A stretch of DNA of 64,000 nt from Blepharisma stoltei (Eukaryota > Ciliophora > Heterotrichea > Heterotrichida > Blepharismidae): contig CAJZBQ010000053.1 of NCBI GenBank assembly GCA_914767885.1, positions 620,001 to 684,000 on the forward strand, written 5' to 3'. The position numbers and the translations under genes are program-made. Position 1 is the first letter of the stretch. Every line of letters starts with the position of its first letter. Below are positions 19,864 to 31,200 of the stretch, one piece after another. The notes below the pieces were generated by a model, which had not been told where the DNA came from, did not search any database, and saw nothing but the letters and a program-made list of their open reading frames with translations.

Positions 19864-20881
19864 TATAATATTTATTAAATTCACTGATAATTTAACACAT
19901 TTCTGCAAGTAAAAACATGGTAAATTAAAATTGAAACTTTTTCAATTTTTTGTTATAAAAACGTGTTATCATTTCTTTTGAGATAAAAGAAAAAGATAAG
20001 CTGCTGAATATTCGAGAATCATAAAAGCATTACGATCCAAGCTTAACCTAATTTTATTAACTAGTAAATTCTTTTTAAATAACCTATCTCTCAGCTTAAA
20101 AGATATTTTGTTTGAGTTGTGCATCCTAAATAGAGTGTATGCAAAGCGTTGCAGAAAGTTTTTGTTTTTCTTTTTTTGAAAAAATGTTTTTAAAATTTAC
20201 TGATCCATCTTGTAATAAAGCTTTGGGGAATTATTAATTTGAGAATAATAAGTTTCAGCAATATCTTTAAAGATTATATCTAAATATATAGAAATTTCCC
20301 ATAGATGGCGCAGTTTGCCCTTTACCCGCCCACTGTGAAAATTTTTTGGCTCTACCAGTACCATATGGTTTGGTCAAACCAAAATTAGTTAAATTTTATA
20401 GGAAAATGCATATAATGATATTTGAAAAATTTGAATTTTTATCGATACTTATATTCAACTTCCAAATAAGTGACATATAAATATCATCATATGTAATTTA
20501 AAGTTAAATCTAAATTAAATTAATAACATTAAAGCTCTTCAAATCTTTATTTTTAGTAAATAGTGGCTGCCGAATTTATGATGCAGACACCAAGGAACCC
20601 TGGAAGGAGGTTTGATATAATCGATCAATTTTATTCAGATTATGATTAAAAGCCAAGCATATTTTTCAAGACTTCTCTTGTTCTTCCCTAATTGCCGAAC
20701 GCCAGGGTGATTGCACAATATAGATGAACTGTTCCCTACTGGCCTTGTGGGCTCAAGTGTTTAGTGGGCAGACTATAGATCCCGTCTTACATCTCAATCT
20801 TGGTAAGAGTTTGGATCAAGGGGTGACTTTTGAGTCTACTGGGTAACAAAGAACTTCCTTCAGTAGCTTCAATAAAAAGAC
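19864..20881. other. Intergenic, with a GC-richer segment of unknown origin
   Basis: AT-rich to about 20560. 20570-20880 is GC-richer, like the inserts in coding genes (compare 57156-57715), but has no long frame and no direct repeats were found, so its ends cannot be set. Confidence 0.35.
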
Positions 20882-20884
20882 TTA

Positions 20885-21273
20885 CTCCCCCCCCCCCCCT
20901 CCGTGAGCGAACAAAACCATTAGAAAAATCGCCATTTTTTGACCTAAAAACCCACCCTCCGTGAGTGAACAAAAATTTTTTTAATAGAAAAAATTTTAAT
21001 GGAAAAAAATTTTGATATATAAGTGATAATTAGTATAATGAAATCTAGAGCTAATTCTGTTTAATTTTAAACAAATTGCGTTTTAAAACATAAATTTTGC
21101 AAATTAAATTAATATTTGCTTCCCAATTTTTGCAAATTAGGATTTTTTTAAATTTCGAAAAAAAATATATTTTATAAAAATTATATATATAAATTTTTTT
21201 AAAAAAAAAAAAATTAACCCCCCTCCGTGAGCGAACAAAATTTTTTTGTTCGCTCACGGGGGGGGGGGGGGAG
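20885..21273 (-). mobile_element. Family A MITE, near-intact (389 bp), intergenic
   Basis: TTA at 20882-20884 and 21274-21276. Inverted relative to the copy at 10798: the two-word end comes first (GAGCGAACAAAACCATTAG), the hairpin end last. Confidence 0.95.
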
Positions 21274-21276
21274 TTA

Positions 21277-21960
21277 GCTTATATGGCTAAGACCTATTCA
21301 AAAAGAAAATTTGTTAATTAAATGCACTATATTATTTATTGCATTTAAAATTTAAAGCAGCTCAAAAATATTATTGAAAAGGAATTAATTATAAAAAAAT
21401 AAGAATTATGAGATGATGAAAACAATTAGTTAAAAGCCAAAAAATACAACAATTGAGCATCTTTCTCATAAAATTTCTGAATCTAAATAATAAATCAACT
21501 ACTTTTTGATCTTATTCAAAGAATAAATTTAAATTATTTTTGCTATCATTTGCTCCTCCTTTCTGAGAAAGAAGGCTTTTTTGTCTTTCTTAAAAGGGGT
21601 TTGAATTTTTATTTTAATAAAATTTAATTAAAATTAGTATTCTTTTATGATTATAATATTTGAAAAGTTAAGCAGTATTAATTGTATATATAAAAAGATT
21701 TTATATAATTAAATATTAGTAAAATTTTTGCTTCCTTTTAAATGAGAGAGTTAGTAAATAAAAATGGGAATTTATAAAATTTCACTGAATAATTATTTTG
21801 CTAAAAAGAGCGTTATGAAGCAGAATTAAAATGCAGTTTACTATCAATACTAAATTCCAAGCACCAAGTTTCTTTTTTCATTCAAACCTTTCATTTCTAT
21901 ATTTCAGCTAATTTCTAATTTAAAAATTTATGTGTATTAAAAATGTTATTTATTTTATCC
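21277..21960. other. Intergenic
   Basis: About 680 bp, extremely AT-rich, between two MITEs. Nothing recognised. Confidence 0.35.
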
Positions 21961-21963
21961 TTA

Positions 21964-22492
21964 CTTCCCTTTCGTGGCCGACCAAAAAATCTTGCTCGCT
22001 TGCGGAGGGGGTTAATTTTATTTTTTAAAAAAATATATTATGCGTTGCATAAATTTCTTATGGGCGTTATATTTTCATATGAAATTTCAAATTATGAATT
22101 TGCCGCACTAAAATCTGCGTTTTGAAACACATATTTGGTTTTCACATACCAAATTCAAATTGGTATGCATATGCATGATAAGAAATTATTGCAATAAATA
22201 ATATATATAAATTTTATAGAAAAATTATTATATTCGAAATTTAAAAGTATCCACTTCGCAAAAAATGAAAAGCAAATATTAATTTAATTTGTAAAATTTA
22301 TGCTTTAAAATGTAATTTGTTTAAAATTAAACAGAATTATCTCGAGATTTCATGATACTAATATCACTTATATATCAAATTTTTTTCATAAAAAATTTTC
22401 TATTAATAAATTTTTGTTAGCTCAAGGAAGGTGGGTTTTTTGGCAAAAAATAGGGGATTTTTAATGGTTTTGTTCGCTCACGGAGAGAAGAG
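21964..22492 (+). mobile_element. Family A MITE, diverged, with an internal insertion (529 bp)
   Basis: TTA at 21961-21963 and 22493-22495. Left end CTTCCCTTTCGTGGCCGACC, right end GTTCGCTCACGGAGAGAAGAG. Family words resume at about 22200; the extra sequence at about 22040-22200 is foreign to the family and contains short inverted words (TTTGGT..ACCAAA), so a small nested insertion is likely. It ends 27 bp beyond the stop of kinase 2. Confidence 0.8.
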
Positions 22493-22519
22493 TTAGTGTA
22501 CAAATGTGTTCTAAAATGC

Positions 22520-23974
22520 TTAAAAAAGTTTCGAATTAACTTTGGCTTCAACATAAAATTTCTCAAAATTTTGAGTTTTAAACCACGGATGCTTTAAAGC
22601 TTCGCTTGCACTTACTCTAAAACTAGGTCTAGGATCCATTATATTTTGCAAGAAATTCACTGCACCAGAAGAAATTGTTTCCCATACTTTTTGGTGAAAA
22701 TTGATTTTTGCTTCCCTATTGCTAATGATTATTTGTTTAACTTCTCTCCCGTAAAAAGGCATAGATCCTGAGAGCAGGATATAGATAACAGCTCCAGCAC
22801 TGAATACATCAGCCTTGGTTCCGTATGAAAAACGATTTAAAATTTCCGGAGCTATATATCCAGGAGATCCGCAGATCTGAGTTAAACCTTCTCCTAACTT
22901 AGAAGCCAAGCCAAAATCAGCAAGCTTAAAATCATAGTCATTTTCATTTGAGACCATCAGAATATTTTCCAATTTAATGTCTCTATGTACAATGTTTTTT
23001 GAGTCTAAATATTCTAATTCTCATTCAATAAGAAACAAATTGTAAATATTTTGTTTAAATAAAGGAAACTCATCACAATATTATTAAATAAAATAAATTG
23101 ATTTTAAATTAATGCATTTAAATTGTCCATCTATTTAAACCAAATAAATAAAATCTTTTTAAATAATTTCTACACGCTCTTTATTCAGAATTAAAGTTTA
23201 TAAAGAATTTAGTCGAACTTTTGTGAACTAGTTTAAAATGATTTATTTAATATTAAATGAGAGTAAGACTTCAAACAATTTCTGGCTGAATTTAGCTACT
23301 GCTGCTTCAGTAAAATTTTTCTTTTTGATTATTCTTGAATATAAATCGCCTTCTTCAAAGTAATCAAGCACCAAATAAATATGCGAATCACTCTCGTATA
23401 CACGATGAAGCTTTAATATATTTGGATGATTTAGGCTTCTCATAATCTTTATTTCTTCTATTAGATTGCTCATACTCTGGGCATTGAGAGTAGCTTTTTC
23501 GATTGCTTTTATAGCATACTTCTGGCTGTTTTCATTGGAGATCGCTAAGTAGACTTCTGCTGATTTGCCTTTGCCTATTCTTTTAACGATAGAAAAATCG
23601 TTTTCTATGCCTGACATAATGCAAGTTGATGATAAACAGTCAAGCCACTTATCCAACTTTTCTTTACAGGAAACATAAAAATCTTGTGAGTGTTCATCAA
23701 GGCCAAGTGTAAAGCCATATCTAATATTTTTATCGTTCTCTTCAGTAAAAGGTTGGACAAACTTTCACTCTATGGGAGAAACTTTTTTGTGTTCACTGTT
23801 TTTTATGAGCACTGATGTAGTCAATGTATAACTATTTTCTTTAAAAATCTGCTTTTTGGTAACTTCATATAAAGTTTCGGTTAAAATTTCTTCGGTATCG
23901 GGCTGGTTGTATGGCATCCAAAATTTGAAATTGCCTTCTAGATTGCTGTCTATAGGAGTAAAAACTGATGACAT
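22520..23974 (-). CDS. PH-domain CAMK-like protein kinase 2
   Basis: About 401 residues once 23018-23266 is removed. N-terminal PH-like domain (FKFWMPYNQPD; SPIEWKFVQPF with Trp from TGA; KEKLDKWLDCL). Then the kinase: IGKGKSAEVYLA, AIKAIEK, RSLNHPNILKLH, catalytic loop HRDIKLENILMV, DFGLASK, GSPGYIAPEIL, ADVFSAGAVIYILLSGSMPF and a short C-tail with HPWFKTQ. All catalytic residues are present. PH domains bind phosphoinositides, so membrane recruitment is likely. Tandem-like paralog of the gene at 18271, same strand, with the same domain order but different IES positions. Confidence 0.88.
23018..23263. mobile_element. IES (about 249 bp) in kinase 2, probable worn family A copy
   Basis: Coding-strand TTA at both ends (23264-23266 and 23015-23017 read as TAA on +). 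Termini CTCTCATTTAATA and, reversed, TTCTCATTCAATA. Removal joins FEVL to EYLDSKN, matching kinase 1. Confidence 0.8.
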
Positions 23975-24913
23975 TTATTTATATATCGTGTGAATTATTT
24001 ACTGGTAAATATGGGTTAAAATTAAAGAAATGAAAATACTGATCGCCTTTATTTTTTTAGTTTATATTACTTTATTAGGTTAGAGTATGCAATTATTAGT
24101 AATTTCTATGGCAAGTCACTTTAGAAAAAACAACAGTTAAAAAACAAGAATAAAAAAAAATTTTTGGTTTTCTTTAAAATTACTCGACTTTATATTCATG
24201 TTGTCGGTAATAACTTATGTGCTATAGGAGAGCATAGATTTCTGGTTTATTGGGGAATTTATTTATTGTCAACTCCCTCTTTTCCAAATAGGTCAGTGAA
24301 TACATTGAAAAAGAATTTCAAAAAAATTTCAGATGAATAACCGAAAGTTTCAAAGAAAATTTTATCGATGAGGATTAAAATCTGCTGAGATATTTTGGAT
24401 GATAAGTTTAATAATTTTAATTTTATAAAATTAAGTTGCAAAGCACGATTTATCAATTTGCCACTCTACTTAAGATGGGAATTATAATTTTTATAGACTT
24501 ATACTTGATTTGTTAACTCTGAAAATTTGTTAAGAACTTGATAAATGGCTTGAGATTAAAAGGTTAATTCATGAGTCTATAAACATCGCAAATTATTATT
24601 TAGAAGATCAAAATAATAATAAAATCACATAGGAGAATCAGATTATTTATCAGAATATGAAAGCAGAGTTTCTGAATAAATAACGGTATAATTATCATTC
24701 TAACCTAAGCTCATTCAATATAATATAAGATGATTTATAATACTAATCTATCATTTACTATAAAACTGTCCACTTGGTAGAAGAAAATATTACTGAATCC
24801 TACATAATTACTGATCCAAAACCAAAAGGGAATTTTATGAATAAAATTGAACTAAAATTCCTGACTTCAAGCAAAATATTTTATTATTTGTTATTGAGTT
24901 AATTTAATTTCTA
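23975..24913. other. Intergenic
   Basis: About 940 bp, AT-rich. A 65-codon minus-strand frame at 24259-24456 has no domain and biased Leu/Ile/Lys content; not called. Confidence 0.35.
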
Positions 24914-25534
24914 TTAACAAAAGCATGAATCCCTTGGCTGTGGGTGATAACTAATTTTAGTCTTCACCTCTTTGCAATGCTTTTCCATTACAAGTGTGAT
25001 CAATTTTTCAAACAAAGTAATAGCTCCTACCAGCCTATCGTCCTCTTTTAATGGATCTCACATTGATGAAGTCTCAAGATAATACATGTTTTTCTTTTTT
25101 GCTCAATCAATTGCTTCTTGAATTGAAATTTCCCTTGGAAGATCAGATTTATTTCCAACCAAAATAATTGCACAATAATTCCCACATACCCTCCTTAGAT
25201 CTCGATATCAATTGTCTAGCTCATTAAAGCTGTTTTTATCTGAAAGATCAAAAAAGACCAAAGCGCCATGGACTCTTTGGAAATGGCTATGTAACGATTA
25301 CTGCAGGATTATTTGTCGATATTTGTTCTGTCCTGAAGTGTCTCACACTTGAAGACGAATGGTTTGGTTTGTTGGCTTGTGGACCCATATATAAGGGTGA
25401 TATTCAAAGCCAAGTGTAGGATAATGTGGCCATGAAATTCGACTTCGAAGAAATTTGTGCAAAATGGTCGTCTTGCCTGTATTTCTTGCGCCGATTATCA
25501 GAACTAGCATAGAGAATACCTTTAAAGTTTTCAT
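24914..25534 (-). CDS. Rab-like small GTPase
   Basis: About 201 residues. G1 IIGARNTGKTT (one residue longer than GxxxxGKS/T strict spacing, acceptable for Rab-like proteins), switch region, G3 WDTSGQ (Trp from TGA), G4 VGNKSDL, G5 ETSSM. It ends CFC, a CxC-type signal for geranylgeranylation. A 15-nt intron at 25287-25301 (GTAATC..ATAG) removes an apparent stop and gives the normal spacing between WDTSGQ and the FFD block. G3 has Ser where most Rabs have Ala. Role in vesicle traffic is inferred from family. Start chosen at the first ATG; the second, just before VLIIG, would also serve. Confidence 0.88.
25287..25301 (-). other. 15-nt intron in the GTPase
   Basis: Minus strand GTAATC..CATAG; removal gives IILHHFQRVHGALVFFD. 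Confidence 0.85.
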
Positions 25535-26048
25535 TTATAGTTCCTTTTTCTTCATATGAGCTCATCTATTCTAGATAGATTTAATGTAATTAATAACTAT
25601 CCATTTCATGTTTCATAATCAATGGAGAATTGAAATTAATAAATCATTTATAGCACGATCCTTAATTGGATTGGGATGACTGACGACTCTCTGGGTCAGA
25701 TGGGAATTACGAACCAACGTTTGTTGGCAATTTAACTCCTCAGATAGCAAATCTTCTTGTATTGGAGATTTGCCATCAGGGTAGTTGGCTTTGCCGGCAA
25801 ATATTGGCTTGTCAACTCCCCACTGACGTCTCCCGACGTCAATGATGCCCGATCCAAAGCAGGGACCGGTCTATAATATATAAAAATATCTTTATTTTAA
25901 TTATAGTAACTTTTGGCATGCCAATATTAAATCGATATGATGCAAAAGATTTTTGAAGAATTAATATGTCGCTATCTTTTATTAATTCAATAAAACTCTA
26001 GGTTAAAATTTGTAATTTAAGGAATTGAACTTTACTCAAAAATATTAC
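25535..26048. other. Intergenic, GC-richer patch
   Basis: 25650-25870 is GC-rich and contains TGACGTCTCCCGACGTCA (an imperfect palindrome at about 25824-25841). No gene, tRNA or rRNA signature found. Confidence 0.35.
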
Positions 26049-26051
26049 TAA

Positions 26052-26395
26052 CTCCCCCTCCGTGAATAAACAAAACTATTGGAAATCCCACTATTTTTTA
26101 TCCTCCTTAAGCGAACAAAAATTTTTTGATATAGAAATGATTATTATTATTATTATAAAGAAATCTCTAGCTAATAATTTTTTTTTAATTTTAAACAAAT
26201 TATATTTAAAACATCAATTTTACAAATTAATAAGTATTTGCTTTCCAATTTAAGCGAATGGGATTCTTTAGATTTCGATAAATCAAAAATTTATTATAAA
26301 ATTATATAGTTAGTGACACTGACTATATATAATTTTTTTAAAAACCACTTTCCGTGTGCGAGCAAATTTTTTATTCGCACAGAGGGTGGAGGGAG
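26052..26395 (-). mobile_element. Family A MITE, old copy (344 bp), intergenic
   Basis: TAA at 26049-26051 and 26396-26398. Left end CTCCCCCTCCGTGAATAAAC, right end GAGGGTGGAGGGAG; the interior words are heavily mutated. Confidence 0.8.
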
Positions 26396-26599
26396 TAATT
26401 AAAATTTAATTTATGTCAAAGTAAATAGCCTAAAACTTGTCAATAGTTTTGGCTAAAAAAAAATTTTGGATTCCTATATAAAGTAAAAAGAAGCTTCGAT
26501 ATTTATAATTGTGATAGAGCAATTTAATTTATATTTGCCAATAAAAAATTTTTAAATTGATCGGATACTGAATCCATTTCTTAATTTTGTAAAATCTAA

Positions 26600-27842
26600 A
26601 TGGAAACAAGCCTGGTATCTTCATCTCAAATAATTGATTCTCAAATACTCACAAAGCTCTTACAATTAATTTCTAAAAATCATACTTTATCTAACTCCCC
26701 CCCCCCTCCGTGAGCGAACAAAACCATTAGAAAAATCGCCATTTTTTGACCAAAAACCCACCCTCCGTGAGTGAACAAAAATTTTTTTAATAGAAAAAAA
26801 TTTTAATGGAAAAAAAATTTTGATATATAAGTGATAATTAGTATAATGAAATCTAGAGCTAATTCTGTTTAATTTTAAACAAATTGCGTTTTAAAACATA
26901 AATTTTGCAAATTAAATTAATATTTGCTTCCCAATTTTTGCAAATTAGGATTTTTTTTAAATTTCGAAAAAAATATTTTTTATAAAATTTATATATAAAT
27001 TTTTTTTAAAAAAAAAAAATAACCCCCCTCCGTGAGCGAACAAAATTTTTTTGTTCGCTCACGGAGGGGGGGGGGGAGTAAGCTTCTGAACAAGCATTCC
27101 AATAAATCTAAAAAAGTTAGAAGGACTATTCACAGAAAATCATCAAGCTTAGCTGACCTCAACTGTCCAGTTGACACCAAAATTTCAGTTGACATGGATA
27201 TGACATTCTCAGTTCTAACTGAAACCTGTAAAAACAGGTTTAAACTTGAAGAATTTTCAAATTCCAAAACTTTTCATAACAGATCTCCTAGTCTGTATTC
27301 ATTAGACCAATACTGGACTATGGATATTATTTTTCACTCACTAATAGACAAATATAAAACAACTTCATGAACTCGGGATAATAAAGGTGAGCCAGAAGCT
27401 CACCGAGTAATTGTGAAACAATTGTGATTAGATTGCTATGCATCTGATTCTCATTTTTGGTCTCTCTTAACTGATCCTATTGAAGGATTGATATGGGTAA
27501 ACAGTGATAATTTTATAAAATGCTTGGAAAATTTGCAAGAGTCATCCAGCTGGAATATTTTTACTCCAAAAATATTTGCTAAAAAAAATAAGAAAAGCTT
27601 GAGAGTGCAAAGGCAACTATGTAAGAAATTATTTAGTTTTTTTCTTGCTAATTCAGTCTGAAAATCAAGCTGATTTAAATAAAGAAGCTTTAATTCAAGT
27701 ATTCGACATGAGTGAAAAATCAGCAAAGCATCACTTGGAGATGCTTGCGAATATGATGCTAAAGAAATGTGGTGAAAATGTCGAAAAAATCAGTTTTCAG
27801 AAATTCTTGGATATCATTATCAAAACCACATACAAAAATTAA
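26600..27842 (+). CDS. Conserved-looking protein of unknown function
   Basis: ATG at 26600. After 30 codons a family A MITE (26695-27078) interrupts codon Ser-Lys; removing it with one TAA continues the frame through KLLNKHSNKSKKVRRTIHRK. TGA codons are Trp in DSHFW-like contexts. A 16-nt intron (27621-27636, GTAAGA..TTTAG) leads to the last exon. About 280 residues, basic N-terminal third, Phe/Trp/Leu-rich middle, helical C-terminus. No membrane helix or known motif; function unknown. Confidence 0.7.
26695..27078 (-). mobile_element. Family A MITE / IES, near-intact (384 bp), in an unknown gene
   Basis: TAA at 26692-26694 and 27079-27081; removal keeps one TAA and restores frame (TCT AAG). 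Two-word end first, hairpin end last. Confidence 0.95.
27621..27636 (+). other. 16-nt intron
   Basis: GTAAGA..TTTAG; joins the two open frames of the unknown gene. Confidence 0.8.
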
Positions 27843-28262
27843 GTGTAAATTTAATTAAATATAATTTAATCAATAATGATAGTGTAATTTAAATATTTAT
27901 ATTGCAATTTAGTATATGAAATCTTTAAAACATTTATCTTTTATTTATTTTCATTTGTGGAATTAATTAAAACAACCATTTTAGCTTTCCAGATGTCTTA
28001 TCGGTATGAAAAGTAAATAAATTACAAATTGTAGAGACAGCAGACTAAATTAAGTCATTAATTATTTTTGTATCAGCCTAAAATAAATTCATTAAAATTG
28101 AGAATGAAGGGAGACTTCGTTGCCATTTTCAAACTTAAAATTTGACTCTCCTTATTTTTATTTTCTGCTCGAATCTTCACATTAACTATATTTTAATAAT
28201 AATTTATTTCTCCTGCAAAATCTAATCATTACTGATAAGCCAGTTATGATATATATACAATA
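27843..28262. other. Intergenic
   Basis: About 420 bp, AT-rich, nothing recognised; should include the promoter of the ankyrin-kinase gene. Confidence 0.35.
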
Positions 28263-31200
28263 ATGGACCCATTAGATAAGGTACAATTCACATAGGAAAT
28301 CCTTGACCACTTTCCTCTTTCTGTATCCCCTAAGTCAAGTTCACAATCTTTTTTTGGCTTTGCCAGATACAGTGTCTACCGTAACTCAGCTGAAACAGCT
28401 GATTCTTCACCTTGCAGTGAACCAAAATTTAAAAGCTCATTAGGCGAGTTCTCATCCTCTATTATAAACCTTCACCGCTGTGACTCTCCAAGTGTTTACA
28501 GTGAAATAAGCCCAGAACCAGCATCCGCCTGAATAGAAAAAATTATAGACTCCTGTAAGTGTGGGAATGTTGACCTTTTATTAAGCACCATCGAGGAATA
28601 CCAAAAAGAGAAAGCTTTAAATTTAAATTCAGAAGACGTCGGAGACTTAATTAATTCTCCGCTTATAAATAATTGGTGTGCGATCCACTATGTCTGCCAA
28701 GATGGAAAAGCTAATGTCTTAAAAGAATTGTTAAAACTGGGAGCCAATTGCAATATAGAGACTGCAGATGGCTGGACTCCTTTGCAATTATCTTGTGATA
28801 ATTGCTATTTCCAAGATTAAAATGGAGGTATTCTGGTAAGGGTAGCTCCGTTACTTTGGACGAGTGAAGGGGAACGTAGGCTCTTCTGAACTTTTGCCTA
28901 TATGAGACATCATCTACCGGCACTGAGAGACGAATGAAGTTCTAATAGTCGTGCAGCTGCCGACTCCTTGCTCAGCGGAGCTCGTATATCATGTAAAAGG
29001 CTTGAGAAAAAAGAAGATCACGCTATTTCAGGTTTCTTACTAACTAATACTTATCCAGCTATTTCCCATGTGTAGAGCTTTTATTAAACCACCCAGGGAT
29101 CCAAATAAATAAACTGACAATTTTAGGATCTGCTTTGCATATTGCATGTGAAAAAGGCTATACAAAAATAGTTACTCCCCCCATCCTTGATCGAACGACC
29201 CGCCATCGTTCGATCAAGGTTAAAAAAAAATTTTTGGGAAAAAATTTATATATAAAGTAAAAAATATATATATATATATTTTGTTTATTTACTTTTAAAT
29301 AAGAGGGTTAAGAGTATTTAATAATTATTTTTACAGCAAAAAATTAAATTAATTTCATAAAAATACCATTTTTAATATTTTGATTTATTAGTCACCCTTT
29401 TAAACTGTATAAATTTTAATTTGTTCCTTATTAAACTAAATTTTTTTTTTAAAAATTTTAAAGAATCTCTATTTTATTAGATTATTGAGTTTTTAAGCCT
29501 AGGCTGATGACTAAATCAATTCGGATGGTTGATTTCGAAGCTTTCTGTCGTCTAAAATCTCTAAAACAACTTAATTATGTGCATCTTCCCAAACTTTTGA
29601 TAACTAATATTTTTATGTATATAAAAATTTGCATGATATGAAAATCGTTCGATCAAGGATGGGGGTTAATTTCCCCAATTTTTAGGAATTTTTACAGTCA
29701 ATCGTTCGATCAAGGATGGGGGGGAGTTAGGTTACTTTTAGAAAATAAAGCATCAATTTCTTTAGAAAATGCACAAGGAAAAAATCCATTAGAGCTTGCT
29801 ACAAAGCAAAGAATTCTTGAATTAATCCCTCAATACTCAGGCAACGAATTATTGCATAAATATTCTAAAATAAGCTCTGAGGATAAGCCTCCAAGTTTTA
29901 GTGGAGAAGTCTACTGAACTAACCCATGGCAAATAAATGATAAACTTATATTTTTATTTCTTGATACTCAAGAAGGAAGTTTGAAACATTACAATCAGCG
30001 ATCAACTTATATAGACTCTTTGCCTCCAGACATCTCAATACAAATTAAAGATATCCAAGATATCAGACCAGTTTCAAATACTCACAATGATCAAAGATAC
30101 TACTTTTCTATAGAAACAAGAGAAAAGCCCATCAAATATTACTGTAAATATTCTGATATGGCCAATGTTTGAATAAAACAAATTCAAGAAGCTGTGCAAT
30201 ATTTCCAATTAAAAGGCTTTGATAATGGGTCCAAAGAAGAAAATAAAAACATTTTAAATAGAGCATGCACACATTTTGAGGAAAATGCAGATGAAAACTC
30301 AGATATAGAAGAGGATGGACAGTCAGTAGGGTTTAATAGTTTTGATATCATTGAAGAACTTGGAAATGGAAGCTTTGGGCAGGTGTTTAAGGTCAGGAAA
30401 AAGAACGATGGAGAAATTTATGCCTTGAAAGTGCTTACTCCTTATGATCGAATAAAACCATTGGAAAAATCCCTATTTTTTGCCCAAAAACCCACCGACA
30501 AAAATTTTTATGAAAAATATTTTTATATATAAGTGATAATTATTATAATTAAATATATAGTAATTCTCTTTCATTTTAGACAACTTGCATTTTAAAGTGT
30601 AAATTTTACAAATTAAATAATTATTTACTATAAAATTAGTTCGAATTTGAATTTTGAAATTTTGAAAAAACAAAATTTACTATAAAATTTATACAAAAAC
30701 TCCCTGTGAGCAGCAAAATTTTTTGTTCACTCACGGAGAGGGTAGTTAATAAAAGCTCATTAAAAAGGCATAACCAGCTAAAATATGCTATAGCTGAATG
30801 CAAAATATTAAAATCGAGCAAAAATCCATTTATTATTAAGCTGCATTGGGCTTTCCAAACACCAAAAAACCTTTATATGGCGCTTCAGTATTGTGGAAAT
30901 GGTGATTTAGAGCAATTGATAGAAAATAAAAGATATTTAAATGAAAAAGAGGCACAGTTTTATATAGCTGAAGCCATATTAGCGATTGAATATCTGCATT
31001 CAGTTAACATTGTTTATAGAGACTTAAAGCCTCAAAATATTCTTCTTGATGAAGATGGACATATAAGGCTAGCTGATTTTGGCTTACCTCATCCAATTAA
31101 ATCGGCAAACTATTAGAAAAATCCCTATTATTTAGCACCTTTTGTGAACAAAAATTTTTCAATATAGCACATTTTATAAAAATATTTTTGAAAATAATTG

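Noticed and set aside
24259-24456. Minus-strand 65-codon open frame
   Set aside because: Low-complexity Leu/Ile/Lys composition in AT-rich DNA, no start context or domain.
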